Shown here: piece by piece, positions 18,794 to 25,832 of the stretch
How positions within the stretch are numbered: the stretch's first letter is position 1
Layout: each line of letters opens with the position of its first letter
Source: Acidimicrobiales bacterium
Lineage (GTDB): Bacteria; Actinomycetota; Acidimicrobiia; Acidimicrobiales; CAIXPF01
Length of the DNA stretch: 51,456 nucleotides
Direction of reading: 5' to 3'
Assembly (NCBI GenBank): GCA_020846295.1
Contig: JADLEF010000041.1
Location: 1 to 51,456, forward strand
The notes under the pieces: generated by a model
What the model saw: the letters and a program-made list of their open reading frames with translations, nothing else
Database searches by the model: none
What the model was told of the DNA's origin: nothing
Program-made: the position numbers and the translations under genes

Positions 18794-19354
18794 ATGAACG
18801 AAGCGCACAAGCACTGCGGCAGTGAAGAGTGGCGTCAGCGCATGCGGGAGGTCATCCTGCCGTGGGCGCTGCGGGATGTGCAGCTCGGCGAGGACGTGCT
18901 CGAGGTCGGCCCCGGCTACGGCGCCGCCACCGACGTGCTGAGCGGTTCGTTGCCGCAGCTGACCTCGGTGGAGATCGACGACGAGCTGGCGGCCATGCTG
19001 ACCCAGCGCTTCGAGTCGGTGGCGAACGTGCGCATCGTGCGGGGCGACGCCACGGCGCTCGACGAGCCCGACGGGCGCTTCTCGGGCGCGGTGTGCTTCA
19101 CGATGTTGCACCACGTGCCCACCGTGGAGCTGCAGGACAGGTTGCTGGCCGAGGTGGCCCGGGTGCTGCGGCCGGGTGCGCCGCTGGTGGCGAGCGACAG
19201 CCTGGCCAGCGAGCGCCTCGCCGCCCACCACGTGGGCGACACGTACAACCCCGTCGATCCCGACACGCTGCCCGAGCGGCTACGGGCGGCCGGCTTCAGC
19301 CGGGCGGAGGTCCGCACCGGCGACATCGGCTGGACGTGCCTCGCCCGACGCTGA
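18794..19354 (+). CDS. Class I SAM-dependent methyltransferase
   Basis: A 186-aa single-domain methyltransferase, near the minimum size of the class I fold. Motif I is VLEVGPGYGAATDVL (35-49), the acidic end of strand 2 is SVEIDDELA, and motif II/post-I reads RIVRGDATALDEPDGRFSG, with CFTMLHHVP before the characteristic VLRPGAPLVASDSL strand. The arrangement is that of the UbiE/Methyltransf_11 group, whose substrates are usually small molecules or quinones; the acceptor here is unknown. It is divergent from the helicase gene with 157 bases between. TACGTT lies 6 bases upstream of the ATG, consistent with a leaderless message. It is monocistronic; the next gene runs the other way. Confidence 0.87.
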   Translation: MNEAHKHCGSEEWRQRMREVILPWALRDVQLGEDVLEVGPGYGAATDVLSGSLPQLTSVEIDDELAAMLTQRFESVANVRIVRGDATALDEPDGRFSGAVCFTMLHHVPTVELQDRLLAEVARVLRPGAPLVASDSLASERLAAHHVGDTYNPVDPDTLPERLRAAGFSRAEVRTGDIGWTCLARR

Positions 19355-19367
19355 CCGCCCGACGCGC

Positions 19368-19664
19368 TCAGCTCGGGCCGTCGGGCGGTAGGGCCTCGAG
19401 CGCCTCGCGGGCCCACGCGAGTTGCGCCGTGGCGCTGTGGACGCCGGCGGCCAATGTGATCTGCCAGTAGGGCAGGTCGGCCGAGGGCCGCTCGCGTTCG
19501 ATGGCGTGGGCGACGGTTCGATAGTGCTCGAGCCGGGCCTCGGCGTCGGCGATGGCCTCCTCGAGCAGGGCGACGCAGCCGTCGCGGCCGAGGTGGCGAC
19601 CGAAGAACAACCGCAGCAGCAGCCCGTTGCGCGGCGGCTGCTCCTCGATCGGCTCGGCGAGCAA
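19368..19664 (-). pseudogene. PadR-family regulator, C-terminal half only
   Basis: The 98 residues starting LAEPIEEQPPRNGLLLRLFFG match the C-terminal dimerisation half of PadR repressors, including the typical ending DLPYWQITLAAGVHSATAQLAWAREALEAL. The N-terminal winged-helix DNA-binding domain (about 85 residues) is missing: a TGA stop lies four codons before the first possible TTG start, and the sequence beyond encodes something else on the other strand. Without the DNA-binding half it cannot act as a repressor. I read it as a remnant left by a deletion or rearrangement whose breakpoint is at about 19665-19680. Confidence 0.65.
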
Positions 19665-19669
19665 CTGGC

Positions 19670-19873
19670 CTGTCGGTCATCCAGACCGGCGGGATGCTGT
19701 GGGCCTGGTCGCTGCATGCCGTGCTGGACGTGGTGATCTTCTCCCTGGCGCTGGCCGTGGGCGCGTCACCCGGCGCGGCGAGCGAGCGGCCGGACGATGC
19801 CGCCGGATCGGCCGCCGGATCGGCCGGTGAACCGGGACTGCCGGACGCCGGCCCGTACCGTACCGCTCGGTAG
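19670..19873 (+). pseudogene. CPBP-type membrane protease, C-terminal remnant
   Basis: Read from CTG 19670 to TAG 19873 the plus strand gives LSVIQTGGMLWAWSLHAVLD and then a hydrophobic VVIFSLALAVGA. The G-x-x-x-W-x-x-H-x-x-x-D pattern in a membrane helix is the last motif of CPBP (CAAX-like) intramembrane proteases. There is no start codon with a Shine-Dalgarno, and the frame upstream runs into the antisense of the PadR remnant, so all earlier helices and the EE motif are lost. The tail after the helix is low-complexity Ala/Gly/Asp. Confidence 0.5.
19861..19872. repeat. TACCG-NN-CGGTA palindrome
   Basis: TACCG-CT-CGGTA overlaps the stop codon of the CPBP remnant. The same 5-2-5 palindrome occurs at 27725-27736, also just after a gene end. 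Confidence 0.35.
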
Positions 19874-19967
19874 GCGGAACGGGTCCCCGTCGGGTCGTGC
19901 TCGCGCTGTCCACGACGCCGCGTCCAGCCGGCGCAACGCCCGAGGCGAACGCCGGCGGTCGGGTCGG

Positions 19968-20480
19968 TCAGCGCTTCCGGCTGCGCTTCGCCGCCGGGCG
20001 GATGGCGTCGTAGCGGGCGACGTACTCGGCGACGGGGAGGCGGCGGATCGCCTCGGCGACCACGTCGAGCGCGACCTCGTCAAGCTTCTTGACGCGGACG
20101 CAGGACGATCCCATGTTCAGCGTTCGGCCGGTGGCCAGCCACGCCTGGCGGAACCAGGCCATCTCGTCGGTCTCGACCGGCGCGCCGGCCGCGCTGCGTT
20201 CGGCGCAGCCGCAGTAGGTGCCCATCAGGTACAGCGAGACGTACTGCTTCTGTGAGGCAAGGGCGGCGAGCGGTAGCGGCTGGCTCGGGTCGGTGTGGTA
20301 GCCGGCGGGGTAGAGGTCGTGGGGGACGGACCAACCGATCATCCCGTACTGCATGGCCTCCTGGTAGCCATCGGGCAGGTTCGCGTTGACCACGTCACGG
20401 ATCGCACCGATCAGCGCCCGACGATCCTCCGGGAGCTCTGCCAGGTACTGATCGACGGTCGCCGCGCTCGAGGAAGCCAT
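19968..20480 (-). CDS. DUF1801-domain protein
   Basis: A 170-aa protein with the DUF1801 layout: VDQYLAELPEDRRALIGAIRD at the N-terminus, then EAMQYGMIGWSVPHDLYP, a YVSLYLMG strand, and GSSCVRVKKLDEVALDVVAEAIR. The biochemical role of DUF1801 (YdhG-like) is not settled. I start at ATG 20480 rather than further upstream because TAGGCT (20488-20493) lies 7 bases before it and no Shine-Dalgarno is present, the leaderless pattern of this window. A C-terminal Lys/Arg tail (AAKRSRKR) suggests nucleic-acid contact, though this is weak. It lies downstream of the AHSA1 gene with 156 bases between, so it is probably transcribed separately. Confidence 0.8.
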   Translation of the reverse strand: MASSSAATVDQYLAELPEDRRALIGAIRDVVNANLPDGYQEAMQYGMIGWSVPHDLYPAGYHTDPSQPLPLAALASQKQYVSLYLMGTYCGCAERSAAGAPVETDEMAWFRQAWLATGRTLNMGSSCVRVKKLDEVALDVVAEAIRRLPVAEYVARYDAIRPAAKRSRKR

Positions 20481-20487
20481 GGCCTGG

Positions 20488-20493
20488 AGCCTA
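20488..20493 (-). promoter_or_regulatory. -10 element of leaderless DUF1801 promoter
   Basis: TAGGCT on the minus strand, 7 bases before the ATG at 20480. Confidence 0.45.
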
Positions 20494-20636
20494 CGCAACG
20501 CGACCTTCCCGGTCGGTGTTGATCACGTGCACGTGGAGCGCGGCGGGACCCCGCACCTCGACCACCCGCCACCCGCTGGGGGCAGGGTGCTGACGAGGCG
20601 GCGGGGGCGTCCCGGTTGGCGCTTCGCCGCCGGCGA

Positions 20637-21125
20637 CTACGACTGCAAGGCGACGAGCTGGTCGAGGGCGGCGCCCCACCCGTCGGCGAAGCCCATCTCG
20701 GCGTGCTGCTTGCAGCCGTCCTCGTCGGCGTGCATGGCGATCGCCCGGTAGTGCGTGCCCCCGTCGGGCGCCGGTTCGATCTCGACCCGGGCGGTGAAGC
20801 CGAGGTCGCCTGCGCCGTTGGCTGGTGGGGTCGGGCGGAAGTCCTCGGTCATCACGCTGGTGAACACGAGCAGGCGGTTCGGCTCGACCTGGAGGTAGCA
20901 CCCGGCGTTGGGAAAGCGCTCGCCCTCCGGAGACTCCATGGTGGTGGCACACCGGCCGCCGGGGCGCACGTCGAGCTCGGCGGCGACGGTCTTCCACGGT
21001 GCAGGGGTGAACCACTGCATCAGCAGCTCCGGCTCCGTCCAGGCCGCCCAGACCCGCTCGGGTGAGACGGGGATGGTGCGCTCCAGTACGAGATCCAGTG
21101 CGGGGTCGGGGGTGAACCGGTTCAT
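20637..21125 (-). CDS. SRPBCC/AHSA1-domain protein
   Basis: A 162-aa START-fold protein of the AHSA1 group: LVLERTIPVSPERVWAAWTE at the N-terminus, ELLMQWFTPAPW, DVRPGGR and the C-terminal helix typical of the family (MGFADGWGAALDQLVAL). The fold forms a deep hydrophobic ligand pocket. It overlaps the upstream ArsR gene by 4 bases (ATGA), and ArsR-AHSA1 pairs of this kind are very common in actinobacteria, so the regulator probably controls this product in response to a small molecule. The ligand is unknown. Confidence 0.9.
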   Translation of the reverse strand: MNRFTPDPALDLVLERTIPVSPERVWAAWTEPELLMQWFTPAPWKTVAAELDVRPGGRCATTMESPEGERFPNAGCYLQVEPNRLLVFTSVMTEDFRPTPPANGAGDLGFTARVEIEPAPDGGTHYRAIAMHADEDGCKQHAEMGFADGWGAALDQLVALQS

Positions 21126-21508
21126 CGTTGCTCCTTGTGGGTGGTGGGGGTCCCGACCCGAGGGCCGAGCTCGGGATCGGTGGTGATCAGCAGGTTGTCG
21201 AGTTGGTCGAGCCTTCGTTCCCAGTGATTGCGGAACTCGGCCAGCCAGGCGGCGGCGAGCTGCAGGGCGCCGGGGGCCAACTGGTAGGTGCGGGTGCGAC
21301 CTCGCTTGTGTGAGGTCACGATGCCGTTGCGTTCGAGCACGTGCAGGTGCTGCAGGAACGACGGCAGTGCCATGCCGAACGGCTTGGCCAGCTCGCTCGT
21401 CGATGCCGGGGCGATGGCCAGCCGCTCGACGACCGCCAGCCGGGTGGGGTCCGACAGCGCTTGGAAGATCCCCGGGAGGGCGGGGTCGATCGCCGGACGC
21501 TTAGGCAC
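21122..21508 (-). CDS. ArsR-family winged-helix repressor
   Basis: A 128-aa ArsR-type regulator: GIFQALSDPTRLAVVERL (helices 1-2), ASTSELAKPFGMALPSFLQHLHVLERNGIV (recognition helix-turn-helix) and the wing SHKRGRTRTYQLAP. No cysteine metal motif is present, so it is the non-metal branch usually paired with AHSA1 proteins. The GTG at 21508 is chosen from alignment of the domain start; an ATG two bases upstream is in another frame. The promoter can be read: TTGACC, 17 bases, TACAGT, then 7 bases to the GTG. Repeats over the -35 box suggest autoregulation. Confidence 0.92.
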   Translation of the reverse strand: MPKRPAIDPALPGIFQALSDPTRLAVVERLAIAPASTSELAKPFGMALPSFLQHLHVLERNGIVTSHKRGRTRTYQLAPGALQLAAAWLAEFRNHWERRLDQLDNLLITTDPELGPRVGTPTTHKEQR

Positions 21509-21515
21509 ATGCCGA

Positions 21516-21544
21516 ACTGTACGGAACCACGATACCTAGGTCAA
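21516..21544 (-). promoter_or_regulatory. Sigma-70-type promoter of arsR-AHSA1 operon
   Basis: On the minus strand, -35 TTGACC (21539-21544), 17-base spacer, -10 TACAGT (21516-21521). The transcription start would fall at about 21509, on the GTG start codon: a leaderless message. Confidence 0.65.
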
Positions 21545-21550
21545 TACCTA
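21532..21550. promoter_or_regulatory. Candidate ArsR operator
   Basis: Two direct ATACCTA repeats (21532-21538 and 21544-21550), with an ACCTAGGT palindrome at 21534-21541. It is an AT-rich island in GC-rich DNA and covers the -35 box of the arsR promoter, where autorepression would be expected. Confidence 0.5.
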
Positions 21551-21645
21551 TGTGTTGGTCGTGATCGGCGCGTTCGCGTCACTCGTGTACCGGACTGCGG
21601 TGCGTACCATCGCTCGTCGTCGATCCATGACGAGCGGAGGGGACC

Positions 21646-22551
21646 GTGCGGGAGGAACGCAAACGACGTCGCGCCGCAGCGACGATGGCCGCGCTGCTGG
21701 TGGCGGTCGCCGCTTCGTGCACCGGGTCACCGGGCGACTCCGACATCGCGTCGGGCGCGGCGAGCATGGCGACCACGAGCGCTGCTCCCACCCTGCCGGC
21801 GAGCGCGTCGAGCGCCGACCCCGCGACGCGGGCGACCGCCGAGACGGCGCCGACCACCTCCACCACGACCTCCGCCGGACCGTCGACGCACACGGGTTCG
21901 GCGACGACCACGGTGACCGAGACGTCGGAGCCGCCTGCGGGTGCATCGACCACCGACGAGGATCCCGGCACGGAGGCACTCGCCGAGCCCGCCGACGTCG
22001 ACCCCGTGGTGGAAGCCGTCGATCCGCTGACCGCCCTCCAGGCGGTCGACTGGCGCAACGATTGGTACTCCGTCTACTGCCCGGGACCCGAACGCACCGG
22101 CGTGCAGCTGGTCGACGGCGAGTTCCGGCCCCTCGACTTCGGCATGTTCCGGGGGCTCGGAGCCGTCCAGTACGGCGAGATCGCCGACGGGTCGAGCGGC
22201 CGGCGCACGGTGGCAGCGGTCGACATCCGCTGCGCCGGAGCGAGCCACTTCCCCAGCACCTGGCTGCTGTACGGCGCCGAACCGGACGGCACCGTGGTGG
22301 AGCTCGGCGTCGTGGCCGGTGGTGCGATGACGGTGACGACCGCCGATCCGTCGTACTGGTGGGAGGCGAACGTCGGCGTGTTCGTGGACGGTCTGCTCCA
22401 TCTGCGCGGCAACGGCTACTCGCGTGGAGCTGCGCACTGTTGTCCCGACTACGACGTCTACGCTGCCTTCGCGCTCGGGCCCGACGGCCCGGTGGAGGTG
22501 GCCCACCACGAGATCCGGGACCTCACCGTGCCCACGCTGCCGGTGGGCTGA
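21646..22551 (+). CDS. Secreted lipoprotein of unknown function
   Basis: A 301-aa protein with a lipoprotein signal: basic MREERKRRRAAA, hydrophobic AALLVAVAAS and the lipobox cysteine at residue 25. A Ser/Thr/Ala-rich, low-complexity stalk of about 95 residues follows, then a globular domain of about 180 residues with paired cysteines (YCPGPERTG; DIRCAG; AHCCPDYDVY). It resembles actinobacterial LppP/LprE-like ligand-binding lipoproteins in layout only; I cannot name a function. The GTG start follows GGAGGGGACC. Transcribed divergently from the arsR operon. Confidence 0.82.
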   Translation: MREERKRRRAAATMAALLVAVAASCTGSPGDSDIASGAASMATTSAAPTLPASASSADPATRATAETAPTTSTTTSAGPSTHTGSATTTVTETSEPPAGASTTDEDPGTEALAEPADVDPVVEAVDPLTALQAVDWRNDWYSVYCPGPERTGVQLVDGEFRPLDFGMFRGLGAVQYGEIADGSSGRRTVAAVDIRCAGASHFPSTWLLYGAEPDGTVVELGVVAGGAMTVTTADPSYWWEANVGVFVDGLLHLRGNGYSRGAAHCCPDYDVYAAFALGPDGPVEVAHHEIRDLTVPTLPVG

Positions 22552-22714
22552 CCGTACCGAACAGCACGCTCAAACGGCGGCGCCGGGTGACCTCGAGGAC
22601 TGCGCCCAACACGTAGACCGCCGACAGCAGCAGGAACAGTCCACTACCCAGCGCTTCCCCCGCCGAAGCGTCGCGCCCACACCCGCCGGCGCGTTGGTCT
22701 AACGTCGGCCCCAT
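22523..22714 (-). CDS. Possible 63-aa small membrane protein
   Basis: The minus strand encodes 63 residues with one good transmembrane segment (GLFLLLSAVYVLGAVLEV) followed by a positive stop-transfer RRRR. The base composition at third positions is GC-rich as in real genes of this window. Its ATG overlaps the divergent VOC gene's ATG in one CATG, and its 3' end overlaps the lipoprotein gene by 29 bases. No Shine-Dalgarno is visible, so this may equally be chance. Confidence 0.3.
   Translation of the reverse strand: MGPTLDQRAGGCGRDASAGEALGSGLFLLLSAVYVLGAVLEVTRRRRLSVLFGTVSPPAAWAR
22700..22705 (+). promoter_or_regulatory. -10 element of leaderless VOC promoter
   Basis: TAACGT followed by 7 bases and the ATG at 22713. 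Confidence 0.45.
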
Positions 22715-23489
22715 GTGGTTGCGCCTGCGTCAGATCGCCGTCGTCGCTGAGGATCTCCGCCGCACCGGCGTGGACATCAGCACCGTCCTGGGCGTCGAGC
22801 CCTGCTTCACCGACCCCGGCGTGGGCGTGTTCGGCCTCAAGAACACCCTTTGGCCGATCGGCACCCAGTTCCTCGAGGTCGTCACGCCCGTCCAGGCGGA
22901 CACGGCCGGGGGCCGCTACCGCGACCGCCGAGGCGGCGACACCGGCTACATGGTCATCACCCAGTGCGACGACGTCGAGCACCGGCGCGCCCACATGCCC
23001 ACGGTCGGGGTGCGCATCGCCTTCGACATGCACTATCCCGATCACGGCCACTCCGGCATCCAGCTCCACCCGCGCGACACCGGCGGCTCGTTCTTCGAGA
23101 TGGACCAGATGACGATGGAGGGCGGCAACGAGGTGGGTGGGCCATGGACGCCGGCCGGCAAGAACTGGCAGCCCTACGTGCGCACCGACGTCGTCAGCGG
23201 CATCTCCGCCGCCGAGCTGCAGAGTCCGGAACCCGAGGCGCTCGCCCGCCGTTGGTCCGAGATCGCCGAGATCGACCTCGCTGCGGACGCCGCCGGCAAC
23301 CCGATCATCGAGCTCGACAACGCCACGCTGCGCTTCGTCGAGGCGACCGACGGCCGGGGCGAGGGCCTCGGCGGCATCGATGTCACCACCGTGGACCGCG
23401 AGGCCGTGCTCGCCGGGGCCCGGGCCCGCGGCTGCTACATCTCCGACGACCAGGTCGCCGTCGCAGGTCTGCGCGTCTACCTGCGCTGA
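22713..23489 (+). CDS. VOC-superfamily (glyoxalase-like) protein
   Basis: A 258-aa protein with two halves related to the vicinal-oxygen-chelate fold: LRLRQIAVVAEDLRRTGVDI opens the first beta-alpha-beta-beta-beta unit, and VRIAFDMHYPDHGHSGIQLHP with GGSFFEMDQM gives the histidine and glutamate expected of a metal site; a second unit begins near QPYVRTDVVSG. It belongs to the glyoxalase-like group often annotated only as VOC protein. The enzyme reaction is unknown. The ATG lies 7 bases after TAACGT and lacks a Shine-Dalgarno. Codons ~90-112 are duplicated just downstream of the gene. Confidence 0.85.
   Translation: MWLRLRQIAVVAEDLRRTGVDISTVLGVEPCFTDPGVGVFGLKNTLWPIGTQFLEVVTPVQADTAGGRYRDRRGGDTGYMVITQCDDVEHRRAHMPTVGVRIAFDMHYPDHGHSGIQLHPRDTGGSFFEMDQMTMEGGNEVGGPWTPAGKNWQPYVRTDVVSGISAAELQSPEPEALARRWSEIAEIDLAADAAGNPIIELDNATLRFVEATDGRGEGLGGIDVTTVDREAVLAGARARGCYISDDQVAVAGLRVYLR
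22982..23048 (+). repeat. 67-bp direct repeat, copy A (inside VOC gene)
   Basis: This segment of the VOC gene (encoding the MPTVGVRIAFDMHYPDHG stretch) recurs 558 bases downstream with a single difference, T at 23036 against C at 23594, which is synonymous (Tyr TAT/TAC). Confidence 0.95.
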
Positions 23490-23539
23490 CGCCAACCGCG
23501 GCGGGAGCGGGCCGGGTCACCGCTCGGTCGGTGCTCGCC

Positions 23540-23606
23540 CCGGCGCGCCCACATGCCCACGGTCGGGGTGCGCATCGCCTTCGACATGCACTACCCCGAT
23601 CACGGC
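23540..23606 (+). repeat. 67-bp direct repeat, copy B (intergenic)
   Basis: Copy of 22982-23048 with 66 of 67 bases identical, lying 50 bases past the VOC stop codon. Flanking bases differ on both sides. The surrounding 286-base gap (23490-23775) holds no gene apart from this fragment and the promoter of the iron-siderophore operon. Confidence 0.95.
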
Positions 23607-23739
23607 TCGGAACCGTCCTCCGTCGCGAGCACGAACCAGGGCTCGTCACCGCCCCGCGTCGTGATCGTGTGCAGGCCTCCCGGTGGTCATGGTGGCGGGA
23701 CCGATCCCGCCGCCCGATTTCCTTCGCCTTCCTCTGAGA

Positions 23740-23755
23740 GTTAGGGTCACCTAAC
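23740..23755 (+). promoter_or_regulatory. DtxR/IdeR-type iron box of siderophore operon
   Basis: GTTAGG-GTCA-CCTAAC is a perfect 6-4-6 palindrome. It agrees with the TTAGG-N4-CCTAA part of the DtxR/IdeR consensus, covers a TAGGGT -10-like hexamer (23742-23747) and ends 20 bases before the ATG at 23776. Iron-dependent repression is the natural reading. Confidence 0.7.
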
Positions 23756-23775
23756 GAGTAAGGGAAGGAACGGCT

Positions 23776-24789
23776 ATGAACTGTCTTCGACGCATCGGTG
23801 TCGCCGTTGTCGCCACGGCCTCGGTCGGTCTCGCCGCTTGCGGGGGTGACGACGGGGGTGAGACGGCCGCCGGGGACGCGGTGTTCCCGGTGACGGTGCA
23901 GCACGTGTACGGCTCGACCACGATCGCCGAGAGGCCGGTGCGGGTGGCCACGGTGGCGTGGGCCAATCACGAGGTGCCCCTCGCCCTCGGCATCATACCG
24001 GTCGGTATGAGCAAGGCGACGTGGGGTGACGATGACGGTGACGGAGTGCTGCCGTGGGTCGAAGCGGAGCTCGAGCGGCTCGGGGCGGAGACGCCGGTGC
24101 TGTTCGATGAGACCGACGGGATCGACTTCGAGGCGGTGGCCGACACCGATCCCGATGTGATCCTCGCCGCCTACTCCGGGATCACGCAGGAGGAGTACGA
24201 CACGCTCTCGAAGATCGCCCCGGTCGTGGCCTACCCCGGCGTGGCGTGGGGGACCTCGTTGCCGGAGATGATCCGCCTGAACGCGACCGCGCTCGGCCTC
24301 GCCGCCGAGGGCGATGCGCTGATCGCGGAGCTGGACACGGAGATCGCCACTGCGCTGGCACGCCACCCGGCGCTAAAGGACTCGACGGTGCTGTTCTCCT
24401 ACCTCGACCCCGCCGATCTCAGCCAGATCGGCTTCTACACCAGCCACGACACCCGTCCCGGCTTCCTGGCCGGCTTGGGGTTGCCGACGCCGACGGTCGT
24501 CGAGGAGGAGTCGGCCGGCAGCGAGGAGTTCTACGTGACGGTGAGCTCGGAGCTGGCCGACCGGTTCTCGGACGTGGACGTGTTCGTCACCTACGGCGGG
24601 GCGGACGGGGCGATCATCGGCGCCATGCAGGCTGATCCGCTGTTGTCGAGGATCCCGGCGGTGGCGAACGGGTCGGTGGCGATCCTGGAGGATTCGACCC
24701 CGCTGGCCGCCTCGGCCAACCCGTCCCCGCTGTCGATCGGCTGGGGCATCGACGAGTACTTCGCCTTGCTGGCCGCGGCGGTCGAATGA
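23776..24789 (+). CDS. Iron-siderophore ABC transporter binding lipoprotein
   Basis: A 337-aa FecB/FhuD-like (class III) substrate-binding protein. The signal peptide ends in the lipobox GLAAC (Cys22). The mature domain has the family pattern PVRVATVAWANHEVPLALGIIPVGMSK, then FEAVADTDPDVILAAYSGIT, FSYLDPADLSQIGFYTSHDT and the C-terminal IGWGIDEYFALLAAAVE. It is held at the membrane and delivers ferric siderophore to the two permeases that follow with ATGA/GTGA overlaps. A strong Shine-Dalgarno (AAGGGAAGGAA) precedes the ATG, so this operon, unlike many here, has a leader. The iron box upstream indicates derepression under iron shortage. The siderophore is unknown; no biosynthesis cluster is in the window. 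Confidence 0.92.
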   Translation: MNCLRRIGVAVVATASVGLAACGGDDGGETAAGDAVFPVTVQHVYGSTTIAERPVRVATVAWANHEVPLALGIIPVGMSKATWGDDDGDGVLPWVEAELERLGAETPVLFDETDGIDFEAVADTDPDVILAAYSGITQEEYDTLSKIAPVVAYPGVAWGTSLPEMIRLNATALGLAAEGDALIAELDTEIATALARHPALKDSTVLFSYLDPADLSQIGFYTSHDTRPGFLAGLGLPTPTVVEEESAGSEEFYVTVSSELADRFSDVDVFVTYGGADGAIIGAMQADPLLSRIPAVANGSVAILEDSTPLAASANPSPLSIGWGIDEYFALLAAAVE

Positions 24790-25832
24790 GCAGCGCGCCG
24801 CCGGGGCCGCCCACGCCGGCGATCGGCCGGTTGAGACGGTCCGTCATGATGCGCGTGGCGGGGCTCTTCGCCGCCGCCGCCGGCGTGCTGGTGCTGAGCG
24901 CGCTCTCGGTCGCGCTCGGCACCCGCCACGTCGGGCTCGGTGACGTGGTGGCTGCCTTCAACGGGCGCGTCGACGGCATCGGAGCAGCTGCGGTGGCGAA
25001 GCGGATGCCTCGCACCGTGTTGGCGGTGCTGGTCGGCGCTGCGCTGTCGGTATCGGGCGCGACCATGCAGGCGATCACCCGCAATCCATTGGCGGAGCCC
25101 GCCATCCTGGGCGTCTCGGGCGGCGCCGGGTTGGCGGTGGTCATCGGTATGACCTCCTTCGGGCTCGCCGACCCCTCCGGGATCATGCTCGTCGCCGTCC
25201 TGGGAGCCCTGGCGGCGACGGTGTTCGTCTACGTCGTCGGCTCGCAGGGGCGTGGCGGGGCGACGCCGCTGAAGTTGGCGTTGGCGGGCGCGGCGTGCTC
25301 CGCTGCCTTCACGTCGCTGGTGAGCGCCATCCTGCTCCCTCGCATCGACGCGATGATCACCTTTCGGTTCTGGCAGATCGGCGGCGTGGGCGGTGCGACG
25401 TGGGATCGGATCGGCGTGGTGGCGCCGTTCCTCTCGCTCGGCGCGCTGATCTGCATGGGCGCCGCCCGCGGTCTGAACACGCTGGCGCTCGGTGACGAGC
25501 TCGCCGCCGGGCTGGGCACCAACGTGGCGCGCACACGGCTGGTCGCGGGCGCCGGGGCGGTGTTGCTGTGCGGGGTGGCCACATCGGCGGCGGGCCCGAT
25601 CGCCTTCGTGGGCCTGGTGGTGCCGCACGTCTGCCGGTTGCTGACCGGCAGCGACCATCGCTGGCTGCTGCCGTTCAGCGCCGTCGGTGGCGCTGCGCTG
25701 CTGGTCGCCGCCGACGTGCTCGGGCGCATCGTGGCACGACCCGGCGAGATCGAGGTCGGGATCATCACCGCGGTGATCGGGGCGCCGGTGCTCATCTGGG
25801 TCGCCGTCCGGCATCGGACGCTGCAGCTGTGA
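24786..25832 (+). CDS. FecCD-family iron-siderophore permease, first subunit
   Basis: A 348-aa polytopic membrane protein of the BtuC/FecCD family, whose members have about ten helices. Family marks are RMPRTVLAVLVGAALSVSGATMQAITRNPLAEPAILGVSGGAG near residues 75-115 and GPIAFVGLVVPHVCRLLTGSDHR near 270-290, the coupling loop that contacts the ATPase. The first ~20 residues are cytoplasmic and Pro-rich. The start overlaps the binding-protein stop (ATGA) and the end overlaps the second permease (GTGA). It should pair with the next gene as a heterodimeric channel. Confidence 0.94.
   Translation: MSSAPPGPPTPAIGRLRRSVMMRVAGLFAAAAGVLVLSALSVALGTRHVGLGDVVAAFNGRVDGIGAAAVAKRMPRTVLAVLVGAALSVSGATMQAITRNPLAEPAILGVSGGAGLAVVIGMTSFGLADPSGIMLVAVLGALAATVFVYVVGSQGRGGATPLKLALAGAACSAAFTSLVSAILLPRIDAMITFRFWQIGGVGGATWDRIGVVAPFLSLGALICMGAARGLNTLALGDELAAGLGTNVARTRLVAGAGAVLLCGVATSAAGPIAFVGLVVPHVCRLLTGSDHRWLLPFSAVGGAALLVAADVLGRIVARPGEIEVGIITAVIGAPVLIWVAVRHRTLQL

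Noticed and set aside
22850-23737. 295-codon frame overlapping the VOC gene and its downstream copy
   Set aside because: It runs through the VOC gene in a wrong frame with an Arg/His-rich product; the copy at 23540-23606 only makes it look longer.
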